This document shows, piece after piece, positions 1 to 11,339 of a stretch of 64,000 nt of DNA. Positions within the stretch are counted from its first letter, which is position 1; each line of letters starts with the position of its first letter. The DNA lies in assembly GCF_000001735.4 (NCBI RefSeq), contig NC_003076.8, positions 8,866,001-8,930,000 of the forward strand. Reading direction: 5' to 3'. The stretch is from Arabidopsis thaliana (lineage: Eukaryota; Streptophyta; Magnoliopsida; Brassicales; Brassicaceae). The translations under genes and the position numbers were made by a program. The notes below the pieces were generated by a model. That model searched no databases. It was not told the origin of the DNA and saw only the letters and a list, made by a program, of their open reading frames with translations.

Positions 1-1234
1 ATAGATCTTAGTGGAGCCATTTATTTTATCTCCGGGAAGAAGGTAATGCATGGGGGACAAATGGGGACCAAACTTCAAGCCATACTTCTTAATCACTGTT
101 TTGGGCACATACTAGTTGCACATTGTACATGAGAAATAGAGAGAAAGATAAGTCTTAGATTTAGAGGCAACAAACGTAAACTAGAATCAAAACTGATGAA
201 AACACTGCTCTTATTACCAAAACGTCATTCCCTTTTGTCAGCGTTTTCACAAAGTAAGGGTTTTTGGGGTTTAGAAGGTACAGCTCAGGGTTTTTGATAT
301 CAGCACAACCATGTGTCTCTCGCCAATTGTCTGAAAATTCTGCCAAAACAGAAACAAAAAGAAGCAAACTTTGGCATTGAGAGAAAAGAAAAGAGTAGTA
401 TTGAGTATGAAGAGCATCAAAACGATTCTTTCATTCTGAATATAGCCATACCAGAAGCAGAAGCAGAGGCAGAGGCAGTGGTTGTCTCCTTGTGAGAATT
501 TTTTGGTGTAGTAGGATGAAATGGTTCAGTTTCAGGTTCAACTTCAGGAGGTGCATCGATGATCTCGTTCCCATCATTCTTAAAGATTTGCACTTCAAGA
601 AACATCTTGTCATCGTGTCTGAAGAACACGTTATCATTTGGGCCTAAATGGTTGTCATCCACAAACTCATCCCAATCTTCTTCTATCATAAACAGATCTT
701 TTTCTTCTCGCTCCAGCCAGAGTTGCCAAGAATTGCCCCAACGAACACTGAACACAACTCTGTGCTCAAAAGCCCCGGGCGTGCTTTTCACAAACTCTTC
801 CGGAAAACTCCTCTTCATAAAGACAGAAATCATAACAGTTGACAACAACAAACGATACTGACATTAGAAGAAGGAAACATGAGACTAAAAGCTAAAATAC
901 AATCAGCAGAACACGAGCTTGTCAAGCAGAACAAGAAGCAGGAATCATTGTGCCATTAAAATCTCCTCAAATGTTTCTTGAAAGATCAAAAGCTTTTTCG
1001 AACAAGAACAACAAACGAACAATAGATCTTTAGAGCAAACAAAGAAGTTCAATGGAAATAACAGTGAGTACAAAATCAAAGGAGCTACATTTTCGAAAGA
1101 TTAGAAAAGAAGAGAGACTAATTTTGTTTTACCATGGATTTAGATTTCCAGTTTTGTCCTGGAGACAGAGACTTCCAAAAGCAAGGCTTGCTCACATTTC
1201 CTTGTATCTTATCAGTAGCATTCCTAGGCAACAT
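1..1234 (-). CDS. REM-type B3 DNA-binding protein, left copy (partial)
   Basis: Plant-specific B3 transcription-factor family, reproductive-meristem (REM) type, presumed nuclear. Exons read on the minus strand are 1133-1234, 452-812, 218-330 and <1-111, all with GT-AG introns in frame. Exon 1 starts MLPRNATDKIQ and exons 1-2 make the first B3 domain (key stretches FWKSLSPG, WQLWLERE, FMIEEDW). An acidic/Ser-Thr linker follows, ending in an Ala-Ser alternation. The second B3 domain begins NPYFVKTLTK and runs off the window edge, so the C-terminus is missing here. Exon phases are identical to those of the neighbouring copy at 1920-3492, and exon 2 is only 6 nt shorter. The order matches At5g25470 as I remember it; the specific target genes are unknown to me. 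Confidence 0.88.
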
Positions 1235-1919
1235 CTTGTTCTCTTCAAAAGCTGGATGGATTCGGCAAAATTAGGGTTCATAAACAAAGACGAAGATGAC
1301 TTGCATGTAATGAAATCAGTGAAACAGTAAAACTGGATAAAAATTAAACCTTTAATGCGTTATCTCGCTTTTCTTACTTTCAGTAGCTAAACCCGAAAGT
1401 GTTACAAAGCAGAGAACACGAAAATGGTGACTAATGAGAGACACAGAGAAAAACGAAGAAAGAAGCAAAATTTGTACGGTCAAAGGGGAAAAAAACTTAG
1501 GTCAGAAGTCAGAACAAAGTAAATGCGTAAAAGGCAAGTAATTGCGTCAAAAGTAACGTCGCCGGAGCATGAAATTCACGCACCGTCGCAGTCGAAGAAG
1601 CTTCCTCTCGCTGCTGTGTCTGCTCTTCTCAGCCCTTGTTCTCCAAATCGAATCTCTCTGCTTTCAGAAAGAGAGGAGACTCAACAGTCAACAGCACTGT
1701 GACAAGTGTCAAATGTGTACTGTGTATGGAAATAATAAAATGGTCAAACAATATTATTGGGCCGGATATGGCCCATATTAGAAACTGGCCCATCATACTC
1801 TAGAATCGATTCGATTGCAAGTGAATTGACAAGTTTGTTAAACTAACACATAATTGACACATTTAGCATTGTTACAGAAAGTTGTAAATAACATATTGTT
1901 GTTACTAGAGAGGATTGGT
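1235..1919 (-). promoter_or_regulatory. Upstream region of left B3 gene with site II motifs
   Basis: Gap between the two B3 genes. It holds the leader of the left copy and three GGCCC-type motifs at 1757-1763, 1769-1775 and 1786-1792, spaced 12 and 17 bp apart. Such site II (TGGGCC/T) elements are known in plants as TCP-protein targets in growth-related promoters. The stretch 1560-1615 is closely similar to 3725-3780 upstream of the right copy, so the promoter was included in the duplication. No separate gene is supported here. Confidence 0.6.
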
Positions 1920-3492
1920 CTAGTCTTTCTTGACGAAATGCACTCTTACAGCGGTAACCACACCACCGGAGCGTTCAAGTTCACAAACCACGGAGTCTCC
2001 GATATTCAGATTGTGCCTCCGACATAGAACCGACCAGCCACTGAAACAAGGTTTCCCGTTATAGATTCTATTCTCGCCTTCCTCTTTTTTCTCCCCGGGA
2101 AGAAGATAGGTAATGGTGGACTTAACGGGACCAAACTTCAAGCGATAGCTCTGAACCACCGGTCGGCTCACATACTTGCACATACAGCAGGAAACAAAGA
2201 CAAGCTTTAGCTTTCTAGGCCACAAATGGAATAAAAAGCTGACAATGTAAACACTTGTATTATTACCAGAACGTCGTTCCTTTTTGTCACCGCTTGCACA
2301 AAGTAAGGGTTTTCAGGATTCAAGAGGTATCGCTCAGGGTTTTTGACATCACTAGAACGTTGTTTTCCTCGGCCATTTGTCCCTCCATTTGCTGAGAATT
2401 CCACCAAAACAGAATCCAATCAAACATTGGCATAGAGAACAAATGATAGTTTGGAGTTTGATGATTCTATCGATCTGAATAGCCTTACCAGAGCAGCCAG
2501 AGCCAGAGGCAAAGGAAGAGGCAGGGGTTGTCTCCTTGTGAGGTTTCTTGGGCGTAGGATGAAATGGTTCAGTTTCGGGTTCAACTCCAAGAGGTACATC
2601 AATGATCTCAACCCCATTATTCTTAAAGATTTGCACTTCAAGATTCATCGTCTCATCGTGTTTGATGAACAGATTATCATTTGGACCTAAATGATTGTCG
2701 TCTACAAACTCATTCCAATCTTCTTCTATCATAAACAGCTCGTTCTTCTCTCGCTCCAGCCAGAGTTGCCAGGAGTTTTCCCAACGAACACTAAACACCA
2801 CTCTGTGCTCAAAAGCACCACGCGTTCTTCTCACAAAGTCTTCCGGAATTATCCTCTTAATAAACCCAGAAATCAACAAAACAATACTTACATTCAAAAG
2901 AGGAAACATGAGACTAAAAGTTATAACTTTCTACAGAAAAAACACAAGCAGCAAAAACACGAGCTTAAAAGATTGGATTGTAGGTCAAGAAATGCAGAGA
3001 AAAGGACTAGAACCAACACTAGCATAAACATGAGCTAAGGGCAAACGAAACCTGCGACGTAAAAGTACCCATAACGGTAGCTAAAACAGGTCAATAAGTA
3101 ACAAAATGAAGACCAAGCAGCAAGAAGCAGAGGAGGCATTGTGCCATTAGAATGTCTCCAAAGTTTCTTAAAAGAAGAAAAGATCTGAACTTTTTCAAAC
3201 AACAACAAACGGGTAGTTCTGTAATAACTTGTCTATAAAAGGGCTAAACTAAACATGAAAGGATTATCACATCTTACTGTTCTAGCAACAACATCCAAAG
3301 CTATAAACTTGTAACAAAGCAAATTCAATAGAAAGAGTCTAAGAACAGTGAGTAAATATCAAAGGAGGAGTGAGTCATAATTGAAGTTACCATGGATTTA
3401 GATTTCCAAGTTTGTCCTGGAGAGAGAGACTTCCAGAAGCAAGGCTTGCTCACATTTGCTTGGATCTTCTCAATAGCATTCTTAGGCAACAT
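1920..3492 (-). CDS. REM-type B3 DNA-binding protein, right copy (complete)
   Basis: Complete paralogue of the left gene. Minus-strand exons are 3391-3492, 2489-2855, 2267-2391 and 1920-2174, joining to 849 nt, which is 282 residues. All introns are GT-AG and phases agree. Residues 1-34 (MLPKNAIEKIQ...) plus exon 2 form the first B3 domain with WQLWLEREK and FMIEEDW. The linker carries PETEPFHPTPKK. The second B3 domain starts near NPYFVQAVTK and ends IGDSVVCELE close to the C-terminus. Two B3 domains in about 280 residues is a usual REM layout. It corresponds in order to At5g25475 as I recall. Alternative starts inside intron 1 would lack the first B3 strand, so the ATG at 3492 is preferred. 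Confidence 0.92.
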
Positions 3493-4068
3493 TTTTCTTT
3501 TCAAAGCTGGATCAGTTCTGCAAAATTAGGGTTTGTATGATGACCTACTTGCATTTGTTCATAAAATTAGAGCCAAAAAATTGGAAAAGTAAAAAAAGAA
3601 CAAACACTTTGTACGTACAAGGAGGAACAAAATATCTCTGGTCGGAAAAAATGAAGAAAAGTGGCGAAGAAGCAAGTAATAACGTAAAAGTAACGTCCCT
3701 AACGACAAACCTTAGGTAGTACCGCCGGAGCGTGAACTTCACGCTCCGTCGCAGTTGAAGAAAACTTCCTCTCGCTGCGGCTGCTCAAATAATTTAAAGT
3801 GACTGAGAGAGAGAGAGAGACAGTCAAAAGACTCATGTCTCATGCCAATATTATGGTCACTTTTTACGGAAATTTGGGTAAGAAATTATGATTAACGGGC
3901 CGAATAAGGCCCATTTAAAATACTGGCCCATAAAGTTAAGGATCGATAACAAAACGTAAGTTCATCAGTTTGAACTTTATCAGTAAACAAAAAAGTAGTA
4001 GAAGCTTGTTCAGGAGAATAACTGATTCCGGTAATTGGTCGCGTCACTTAGTGCATCAAATTGTGTAG
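3493..4068 (-). promoter_or_regulatory. Upstream region of right B3 gene / 3' flank of DNMT2
   Basis: Between the right B3 start codon and the DNMT2 stop codon. It contains a GA-rich run at 3801-3818 and GGCCC-type motifs at 3897-3902, 3907-3913 and 3924-3930, matching the trio upstream of the left copy. DNMT2 must end its transcript in or near this region. No coding sequence is supported. Confidence 0.55.
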
Positions 4069-6199
4069 TCAAGAATCGAATAGATACCGAAGCAGAGGAG
4101 CCACCACTGCTACACTTAAACTGTTTCCAAGCATTGCGTATCTGCACAAAGAGGAGTTCATGAGATTCATGTTCTTGTGTTCAACTATTTCCACATTTCA
4201 AACAGGAAGTACGGGAGAAATAAGGGTATTATGGGTTAAATTCTATATTCGAATCAAAACGGTGCCTCTGTTATACTTGGATGCACATAATCTATATAGA
4301 CAGTAGCTTTTTCTGGCTTAGATGGTGTTGACGGTATGAACAGCGTACCTTTGTCGAAGGCTTATGTGCTTGGGGAACTCAAAATCTTCAGGGAATGAGT
4401 GAAAGTTAGCTACCTAAACAAATAGAAACCGAACATCATCTTTCAATGAAATAAAGCTGACTTTTTCAGTGAGGCATTAGTAGTAAAAGTAAAGGACAGT
4501 GCTTAACCTCTCTAGGGGTGAAGTATCTAAGCCGTTGCTCCTTCAAACAAGATTCCTTACCCTTGATTTTTGGCTGCGTGATCACAGATTCACGATAAGC
4601 ATTTCTTTTCACTTTGCAAATACAGAGGAAAGTAATATTGTATACTCCATGGAAGAACGTACCTGGACAGTTGCCAATAGGGAACCTGTGCCCTTCACGT
4701 ATCGATAATAACTCTTTGTGAAACAACAACATCTCTTTGAATCAGGGTAAACAATGTCCATTGCGTTTCCCCATCTCTCTATCAAACTAACTGGTACTAG
4801 ATACTGATGTACAGAGTCTGGGACAGAATCGCCTTCTTGTCCACAACAATCTTTGGACCCATTTTCAGAGTCATCAACACTACTTGGCTCGCCATCAACA
4901 TGTGCAGCTAACTCGAGAAACTTCTCTACTGGTTTGCAAAACTCAAGTAATTTATCCAATCCTTCTTCTGCTTGACATTTTCCAAACTCAACCTGATCAT
5001 CACGCCCATATAACGGGTCTGGAGACCAGAGTAGTTTGTTATTACTGTGTTGGGACTTAAATGGCAGAGGTTTTCTTTTGGCCTACAAAGACACCAGGTA
5101 AATCAAATGATTTCAAAGTTAGTGACGTTTTAACTAAAACAAAAAGATTAACGCATATACATGAGAAAGTGCACACTACATGAGAAAGTTTCATAATCAG
5201 CATATACTTATACATTCTCAGACTACTAAAATTAACAGTTTTAGGTACACAGATATGCACTACGCAATCATAAGGTAAAGAGAAAGTACCAGGCAGAAAT
5301 AACGTGGTCTTGAATACGGCACACCAAACTGCAGCGGACTCAATATAAACTCTTGTGTGACATAATCTAATTTTGTTAATGTACCAATCATTTCCATATG
5401 TGTATCCGAAGTCTGCACCAACAAACACCACCAATAAGCAAAAATGTCACGACTTCAAAGAAGATGATCGAGAACAAGTACTCTAGCTGGGAAGCATAAG
5501 CAAACACTATACCTCAAATCCAACAACATTCTCTACAAATAACATTTGTGGAGGCTTTGTTGTATGCGGTATAAGCTCAAGAATCCTGAGAAACGAAAAA
5601 GCCCGAGCATCACCAGAGTGTTTCTGAAGGCCTAACCAAAAAAAAACTGTTAGTATCCAAAAGCAAGTCATGTTGATAGTAAAGAAAACAACAGTGAAAT
5701 GAATCACCTTGTCTAGTATAAGGTTGACAAGGAGGAGAAAGAAGCCAAGCATCTGCATTATACTTATCTAAATCAGCAGCAGTGAGACTCTGAATATTCC
5801 CCTATGAAAAACAACCAAAACAATAAGAACTAATCATGGACTAAGTCACAGAACTAGCATCATCTATGATTTGCAAATGTAACAATGCTTCTATTGATTA
5901 TATCATATATAAGCATTAAGCAACCTGATAGGGACGATGTTTGAAATTATGTTGATAAACATCATTAGCAGAATCATTGATCTCAAAAGCTTCTACTACT
6001 TCTGAGACGATGCCTGACGCCATTAAAGAGTATCTCTAAGAGCAAAAAGGAATTAGGGTTTATGAGACAGAGTAGACTTCACTAAAAACATAGAATTGGA
6101 GGTGAAGGAGACTGTTACCATTCCACCGATTCCACTGTAGAACTCGAGAACTTGCCATGGCTTCTTCTCATTGATTCTCTGTAATTCTTGTTCCGCCAT
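4069..6199 (-). CDS. DNMT2: DNMT2-type tRNA (cytosine-5) methyltransferase
   Basis: Nine minus-strand exons: 6119-6199, 5925-6035, 5708-5801, 5513-5631, 5290-5412, 4663-5082, 4508-4573, 4349-4413, 4069-4141. They join to 1152 nt = 383 residues, the length I recall for Arabidopsis DNMT2. Visible motifs are SAM-binding motif I (LEFYSGIGG, residues 18-26), motif [11 protein letters not shown] with catalytic Cys89, the ENV motif at 129-131, the DNMT2-specific CFT triad in exon 6 ([10 protein letters not shown]), LRYFTPRE in exon 7, and the motif X region [13 protein letters not shown] near the end. The family methylates C38 of tRNA-Asp(GUC) using S-adenosylmethionine. All catalytic motifs are intact, so the enzyme should be active. 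All introns are GT-AG. Confidence 0.97.
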
Positions 6200-9100
6200 G
6201 CTTCTTCTTCTGCTGCTGCTTAAGCAAAATTAATTTGGGAGTTTTTGGTTATTGTTCTTATTCGTTTGGGTAAATTAAACCGTTTTTTTATATTGTTCTG
6301 TTTAGTAATAGAACCATACCACGCTTGTTCGGTTTATTGTTAGAACCATGTTTTTTGTTTTTTGTCGTTTTTCTTTATTAATTAGCAAGAAAACCCTCAA
6401 ACTAGCCAATATGTTTCAAAATAACCCTCAACTTACAAAAAATAAAAAACAATCCTTAACCAATTTTTGTTTTTTTTTTCGTTAACCAATTTTAGTTACC
6501 ACTGTTTTATATATTAAGGTTAAGGATATGTTATTTTGGGGAATTACATGGCATATCAAACACTTTGCTTTTTAGTATGTGTGAAAGTATGTTGTGGGTT
6601 TTTTATGTCTAATCTTTCATTTCATGGGGATATAAAATTAGCTAACAATCAACAAATTAACAAACAAACAAAAAAGACTCTAGCTAACATTGATCTAGGC
6701 TGAATCTTTGGACCTTCTAGTGTTCTTCATGTTCATACTATATGAACTTTGATTCCACGTAGGTTTGTTTGGATGGTTTTAGTGAGATTGAAAAGGATTG
6801 ATAGAAATATTTTATAAGTAATTCATAGTTAGAGTGAGGTACAAAGTTGATTTACAATAAAATTGAGAAAGACCCAAACTACAATCTAGAAATTTAGGAA
6901 TTGATTTTTTTATTTCGATACGCGAACACGGAACCTACAAACACTATCTATTTGATCTCCATTCATATGCGAGGAATTAATTACTCTTGCATTATTGATC
7001 ATATGTAAGTAGATAAATTAACTTTCTAAAAACATTTCGGTCGCCATCGTATTAGTTGAGATTTTTGATTACTACTTATGTAAGTGCGGATGAGGTAATA
7101 ATAAAGTGCAGAAAGTAAAGAGATAAGAAATTTGTTAACGAGGTTCGGTTTTTCCTACTCCCCGGGACCACGTCCAGATTTCGATTTCACTAGAACAAGA
7201 AAGCAAATTACAATGAATTCGCAAACGCGTAAAACAAGCACACCCCTCTTGATTTACCGCTCCCTTCTATAAACGTGAAACCTTAAGGATAATCTCTACC
7301 CTTAACTAAACTCCCCTGAGTCTAGATTTAATCAGGATAACCTAACCCTGAGTTAAACTCCTTCTGAGCCTAGACTTCAATTCTCCAAGTCTCTGGAATA
7401 ACCTTCACGCACCAACAAACAAGCTTGATCACACAAGCACCAAACCCGCGAAACTATGTCGCATAAAACCGTGAAACTATGTCGCACACACCCTTAGAAA
7501 GCTCTCAATGATTTGTCTTTATGTCTCAGCTCTCCTGCCTCTCCAAGACGTCCTACCTCCTCCTTATGTAGCCAAAACGATTTCCTAATCACCATAGGAG
7601 AAGATTTCCTTTTTCCATAAGAAAAAGTAAATTTACTCTTATCCTTTTTCTCATCAAACTCCACTTTCATCAAGTCTTCCAAATCTCTTTAAGTCCTTTT
7701 TCTTTTTTGATTCATCCTCTAAACACGCTCTTCTCAAATCTTCTAGAAACCGATACTCACACAAAACTGTCGCATCCTGAATTATTTCTTGAATCATTCA
7801 GCAATTTTATCAGATAAAATCATGTATTACTTCTTGTATCATTCAACACTTTCATCAGCAGCAGCTACATCTTCAACTTAGTCCTGTAATTTATTTTCTT
7901 AACATACAATTGAATTCAGCTAATCGTCCTTGCGAATGATCAAATGCATAGATAATTGTATCATCCTAAATAAAAGACGTGGGGAAATCATATGACATCT
8001 AGAACTTTGGAGAAGGGGGAGATAAGTGATGATGCATGGAAGCATTTCCCAAAGATAATCGAATAGATTCTCTCTTTTCTTTTGTGTTCGTCAGTTTTTC
8101 TTTACCATTCCCCGAGACAATATGGTGGGTTTATTAATTATTTTGATTCTTCTATAATTCTTCCCATTATTTTTATATATTCTTTTTAAGTTACCCATTC
8201 TTTTTTCTTCAATGTCGAGACGTCGAGTTAGTTAGCTTTTACGGCGACTTATGGATAAGGCATTACGCTCGGAGCCATGGACTGAGTTGGATAGATATAA
8301 TGCGTATAATATTTAATCCCCATAACCTATATTTTAATTCCTATACATTGTAATGGTAGCATCTCAACTTTAAGGTTAGAGTTGGAACCTTAAAGTTTAT
8401 GAATATTACAAAACACTTGTATGGGGGTGGAGTGCATGAAAATTAGAGCTGGGATGTATATATGGGAATATATATGCACTACATTATCTTACATTTTACA
8501 TTGAAAAAATATTAGAAGATATTGTTCTTCATTTATTTAAGTATATTTTTACTGCTGGTGTATTCTACTGCCCTATATATATCTCGAAAGTTAAATAAAT
8601 TCATATGTTATATAACTTTTAGTCATTCGTGGCATTCTTCTGTTACATCTTACTGTGGATTTTTCGTCTTATTATCTTATAGCTGACTCTTACTTTAGAG
8701 AGACAAGTATACCACAATGGAAAGGGTGATTTGACGGTAAAAAAAGCGATTGCAGTGTACCCACAAACGACAATTTATAATTTGTATGTGGGATATATAG
8801 TAAGGGAAATAAAAATCATAGGGTTAAATAGAAAAAGTGAATGAAACTGTCTTGTAGTTGTAGTAGACGAATCAAAAGGACACGTAGATGGTCAAGATAC
8901 GAACCTCAAAGCCTTTTCCCTCCCATTTAATGATTCTTGTTTTTGTTTTAATCTATAATTTTTCATGATTTTCTTAAGTCTTTGTTTTGAAAATCACGAA
9001 CGAATAAGTTCTGATGGATGTACTTGAATATTAGTAACAAGACTAATTGAATTAAAGAAAAGAGAAGTTATTCCTTTGACGTTTATAATTTTCCGCGGCT

Positions 9101-10451
9101 AAGGGAACATATACGTTCCTTGAAACTGTTGCCATGCAACTTTTGCTTTAACAGTTTAGAGAGTTTTTTACTTCATGCTACATCCTTTTTCTCCTGACAC
9201 ACACAAGAGCATATTATACATCCATGTACCTCCTCCATCGACCATCAATATATAGATACATGTGATTATTAATTATCTACATAAAAAGTTATACCACGAA
9301 GTTGCGATTGATAATATGAAAGTGGTACATGCTCGAAATAGATAATGAGAATATATCAGCTTTAGTTGTCTCATCGTTAGTCAATCTATATGTGCATATA
9401 CAGTTAACAAGAAATCTATAAGCATATACGAACTGGGGTCCCAATAAGGTCTAAGAATCTTTTTTTTCTTTTTTTCTTTTCTTTGCTTTGCTTTAGTTTA
9501 GTTTGTGAAATTTAGTGAAAATTTCATTTTGTCTCATAGAGAAACCACATGTTAGTCAAAAATTATATAGTAAGTCCAAGAAAACTATATTAATATACCC
9601 ATATTACCATATAGTCGGAGATTTCTAGTATCTCTAGTTTAGTTCTTCTTATTCATTATCAATTCAAGTGTTATAAAACCTCGAGACCAATAAAATAGGA
9701 TTCACTCTCCTTCGTGCCCCCAAAGATATAGGTTTACATATCTATATTTCCACACCACCATTTTAAAAGCAAGAGTTAATTAAAGAGATATTTTTTAGTC
9801 ATCTTGGTATGTAATCTGGTAAACTTTTTAGTTTGTTATCTTGTATAAACAACCAGTAAGATTTTGGTTCTTTTGTAAATACTTCTCTTTGAATTTAGGA
9901 CTAGTGTTTTAAAATTACTTTCCTCCCATATTTTTGTTTTGATCTTTCAATTTAAATTAAAAGTTCGTTTACAACCCATGCATGCACACTTCCGAATTTA
10001 AACTCGGATTATAATTTGGCACTATAATAATCTATTAGAATACGTCTTGATTAATTTTAAAATATTTAGGTGTCTTAAAATAAGTACGTACGTTGATAAA
10101 TATGGAGATATATACATCTGTCAAGTAAATGGTATTGAATTTGCCAGTATTAGCTTTTGTGAAGCTGACGCAAAATGAAAACGGCTGATATCTAAAGCTT
10201 TAACCTTGTGTTTCTTTTTTTTGTTTAAAATAGTGGGGTCTAGAAATGATAAATTAATTTAAAGTCCTCGATATATATAAATAGATAAATTTGTTTCTTT
10301 TGGGAATAACGTAGTTTACGGAGAAACCCAAATGTTAAAGGGAAATGCATTAAAGCTGTAGCAAAATAAGAAAGTAAAAACCAATTGAAACCCTAATTTC
10401 ACTTCAAAAAATGTTCCCGGTTGTTAAAGGAAGGGCCTTTTGCTTTGTCCA
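6200..10451. other. Intergenic region, no gene seen
   Basis: About 4.2 kb, AT-rich, between the DNMT2 start and the zinc-finger gene. The first 100 bp should hold the DNMT2 promoter. I see no reading frame with protein-family character. A probable TE relic lies at about 7090-7560 (listed separately). The remainder is low-complexity AT-rich DNA with several T-rich runs (for example 9461-9485). Confidence 0.5.
7090..7560. mobile_element. Probable degraded transposable-element sequence, class unknown
   Basis: This block is less AT-rich than its surroundings. It carries a phrase (ACGAGGTTCGGTTTTTCCTA, 7138-7157) that I associate with plant repetitive elements, followed by CCCCGGGACCACGTCCAG. It also has an internal near-duplicate: GAAACTATGTCGCA occurs at about 7449 and 7473. 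There are no intact coding regions, and I cannot find clear terminal repeats or a target-site duplication. Classification as TE is inference. Confidence 0.3.
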
Positions 10452-10458
10452 TATAAAT
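10452..10458 (+). promoter_or_regulatory. TATA box of RanBP2-type zinc-finger gene
   Basis: TATAAAT in ATATAAATAT lies about 85 bp upstream of the 5'UTR intron donor at 10537 and 180 bp upstream of the start codon. This is plausible spacing for a transcript starting near 10485. Confidence 0.55.
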
Positions 10459-10638
10459 ATATTGTGAGAGTACAACAACACCTTCATAAGCTCTTACACT
10501 CATTTCAACTCTCTTTTTCGTTTCCATTACCCTCAGGTAATCATAACATATATATAAGTTACATTTGTAGATACATATGTCTTTAGTTTTGTGTAATTTG
10601 TTACTTAATTATTATTTTCTATGGTGTTGTAGAAGAAG

Positions 10639-11339
10639 ATGAATAGGCCGGGAGATTGGAACTGCAGATTGTGTAGCCACCTCAACTTCCAGAGGAGGGA
10701 TTCATGCCAACGTTGTAGAGAGCCTAGACCGGGCGGGATCAGTACCGATTTACTCAGCGGTTTTGGTGGCCGTCCGGTTAGTAGCTCCTTCGGTTTCAAC
10801 ACCGGGCCCGATGTGCGACCCGGGGATTGGTATTGCAACCTTGGGGATTGTGGGACACATAATTTTGCCAATAGGTCCAGTTGTTTCAAGTGTGGTGCCG
10901 CAAAAGATGAGTTTTCATGCTCAAGTGCTGCTGCAACAACCGGGTTTATGGACATGAATGTTGGTCCGAGACGTGGCCTTTTTGGTTTTGGCGGCAGCAG
11001 TAGTGGTGGTGGTGGTACGGGCCGTTCTCCTTGGAAATCTGGAGATTGGATTTGCCCAAGGTACTTTTTTGTTTGATTGTTTCTATGTATTGATGTTATT
11101 TTTTTGCAATAATATGTTTTGATGGTTAAAACTTAAAGCCAAAAAAGAAACATGCATGCTGGCTTACGTAAGCTAAACACGACCGTTTAAATTGTATTAA
11201 TGTATATGCATATCGTAGAAACTGATTGGTTTAATTTGTATATTATAGGTCAGGCTGTAACGAACATAACTTCGCAAGCAGGTCAGAGTGTTTCAGGTGT
11301 AACGCACCAAAGGAACTTGCCACCGAACCACCCTATTAG
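10639..11339 (+). CDS. Three-finger RanBP2/NZF-type zinc-finger protein
   Basis: Two coding exons, 10639-11060 and 11249-11339, join to 513 nt = 170 residues. A 5'UTR intron (10537-10632) precedes the ATG. Three RanBP2-type fingers are visible: RPGDWNCRLC...CQRC near the N-terminus, RPGDWYCNLGDCG...CFKC in the middle, and KSGDWICPRSGCN...CFRC split by the intron. They are separated by Gly/Ser-rich linkers, including a poly-Gly run. In this family such fingers bind single-stranded RNA (ZRANB2-like) or ubiquitin; the Arg residues beside the Cys pairs favour RNA, but that is inference. The layout matches At5g25490 as I recall. Many plant members are stress-responsive; nothing here proves that. 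Confidence 0.92.

Larger units (their letters stand above)
1..3940. repeat. Tandem gene duplication (two B3 units)
   Basis: The unit <1-1800 and the unit about 1920-3940 are colinear in exons, introns and upstream DNA: the same four-exon structure, the same exon 1 length (102 nt), and the same trio of GGCCC motifs about 550 bp upstream of exon 1. Divergence is clear in introns and in the linker, so the duplication is not very recent. Confidence 0.85.

Noticed and set aside
1569..1781. 70-residue plus-strand frame with a signal-peptide-like start (MKFTHRRSRRSFLSLLCLLF)
   Set aside because: The equivalent position in the duplicated promoter (3733 onward) begins with GTG and stops after a few codons, so the frame is not conserved. 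It lies over the B3 gene leader/promoter.
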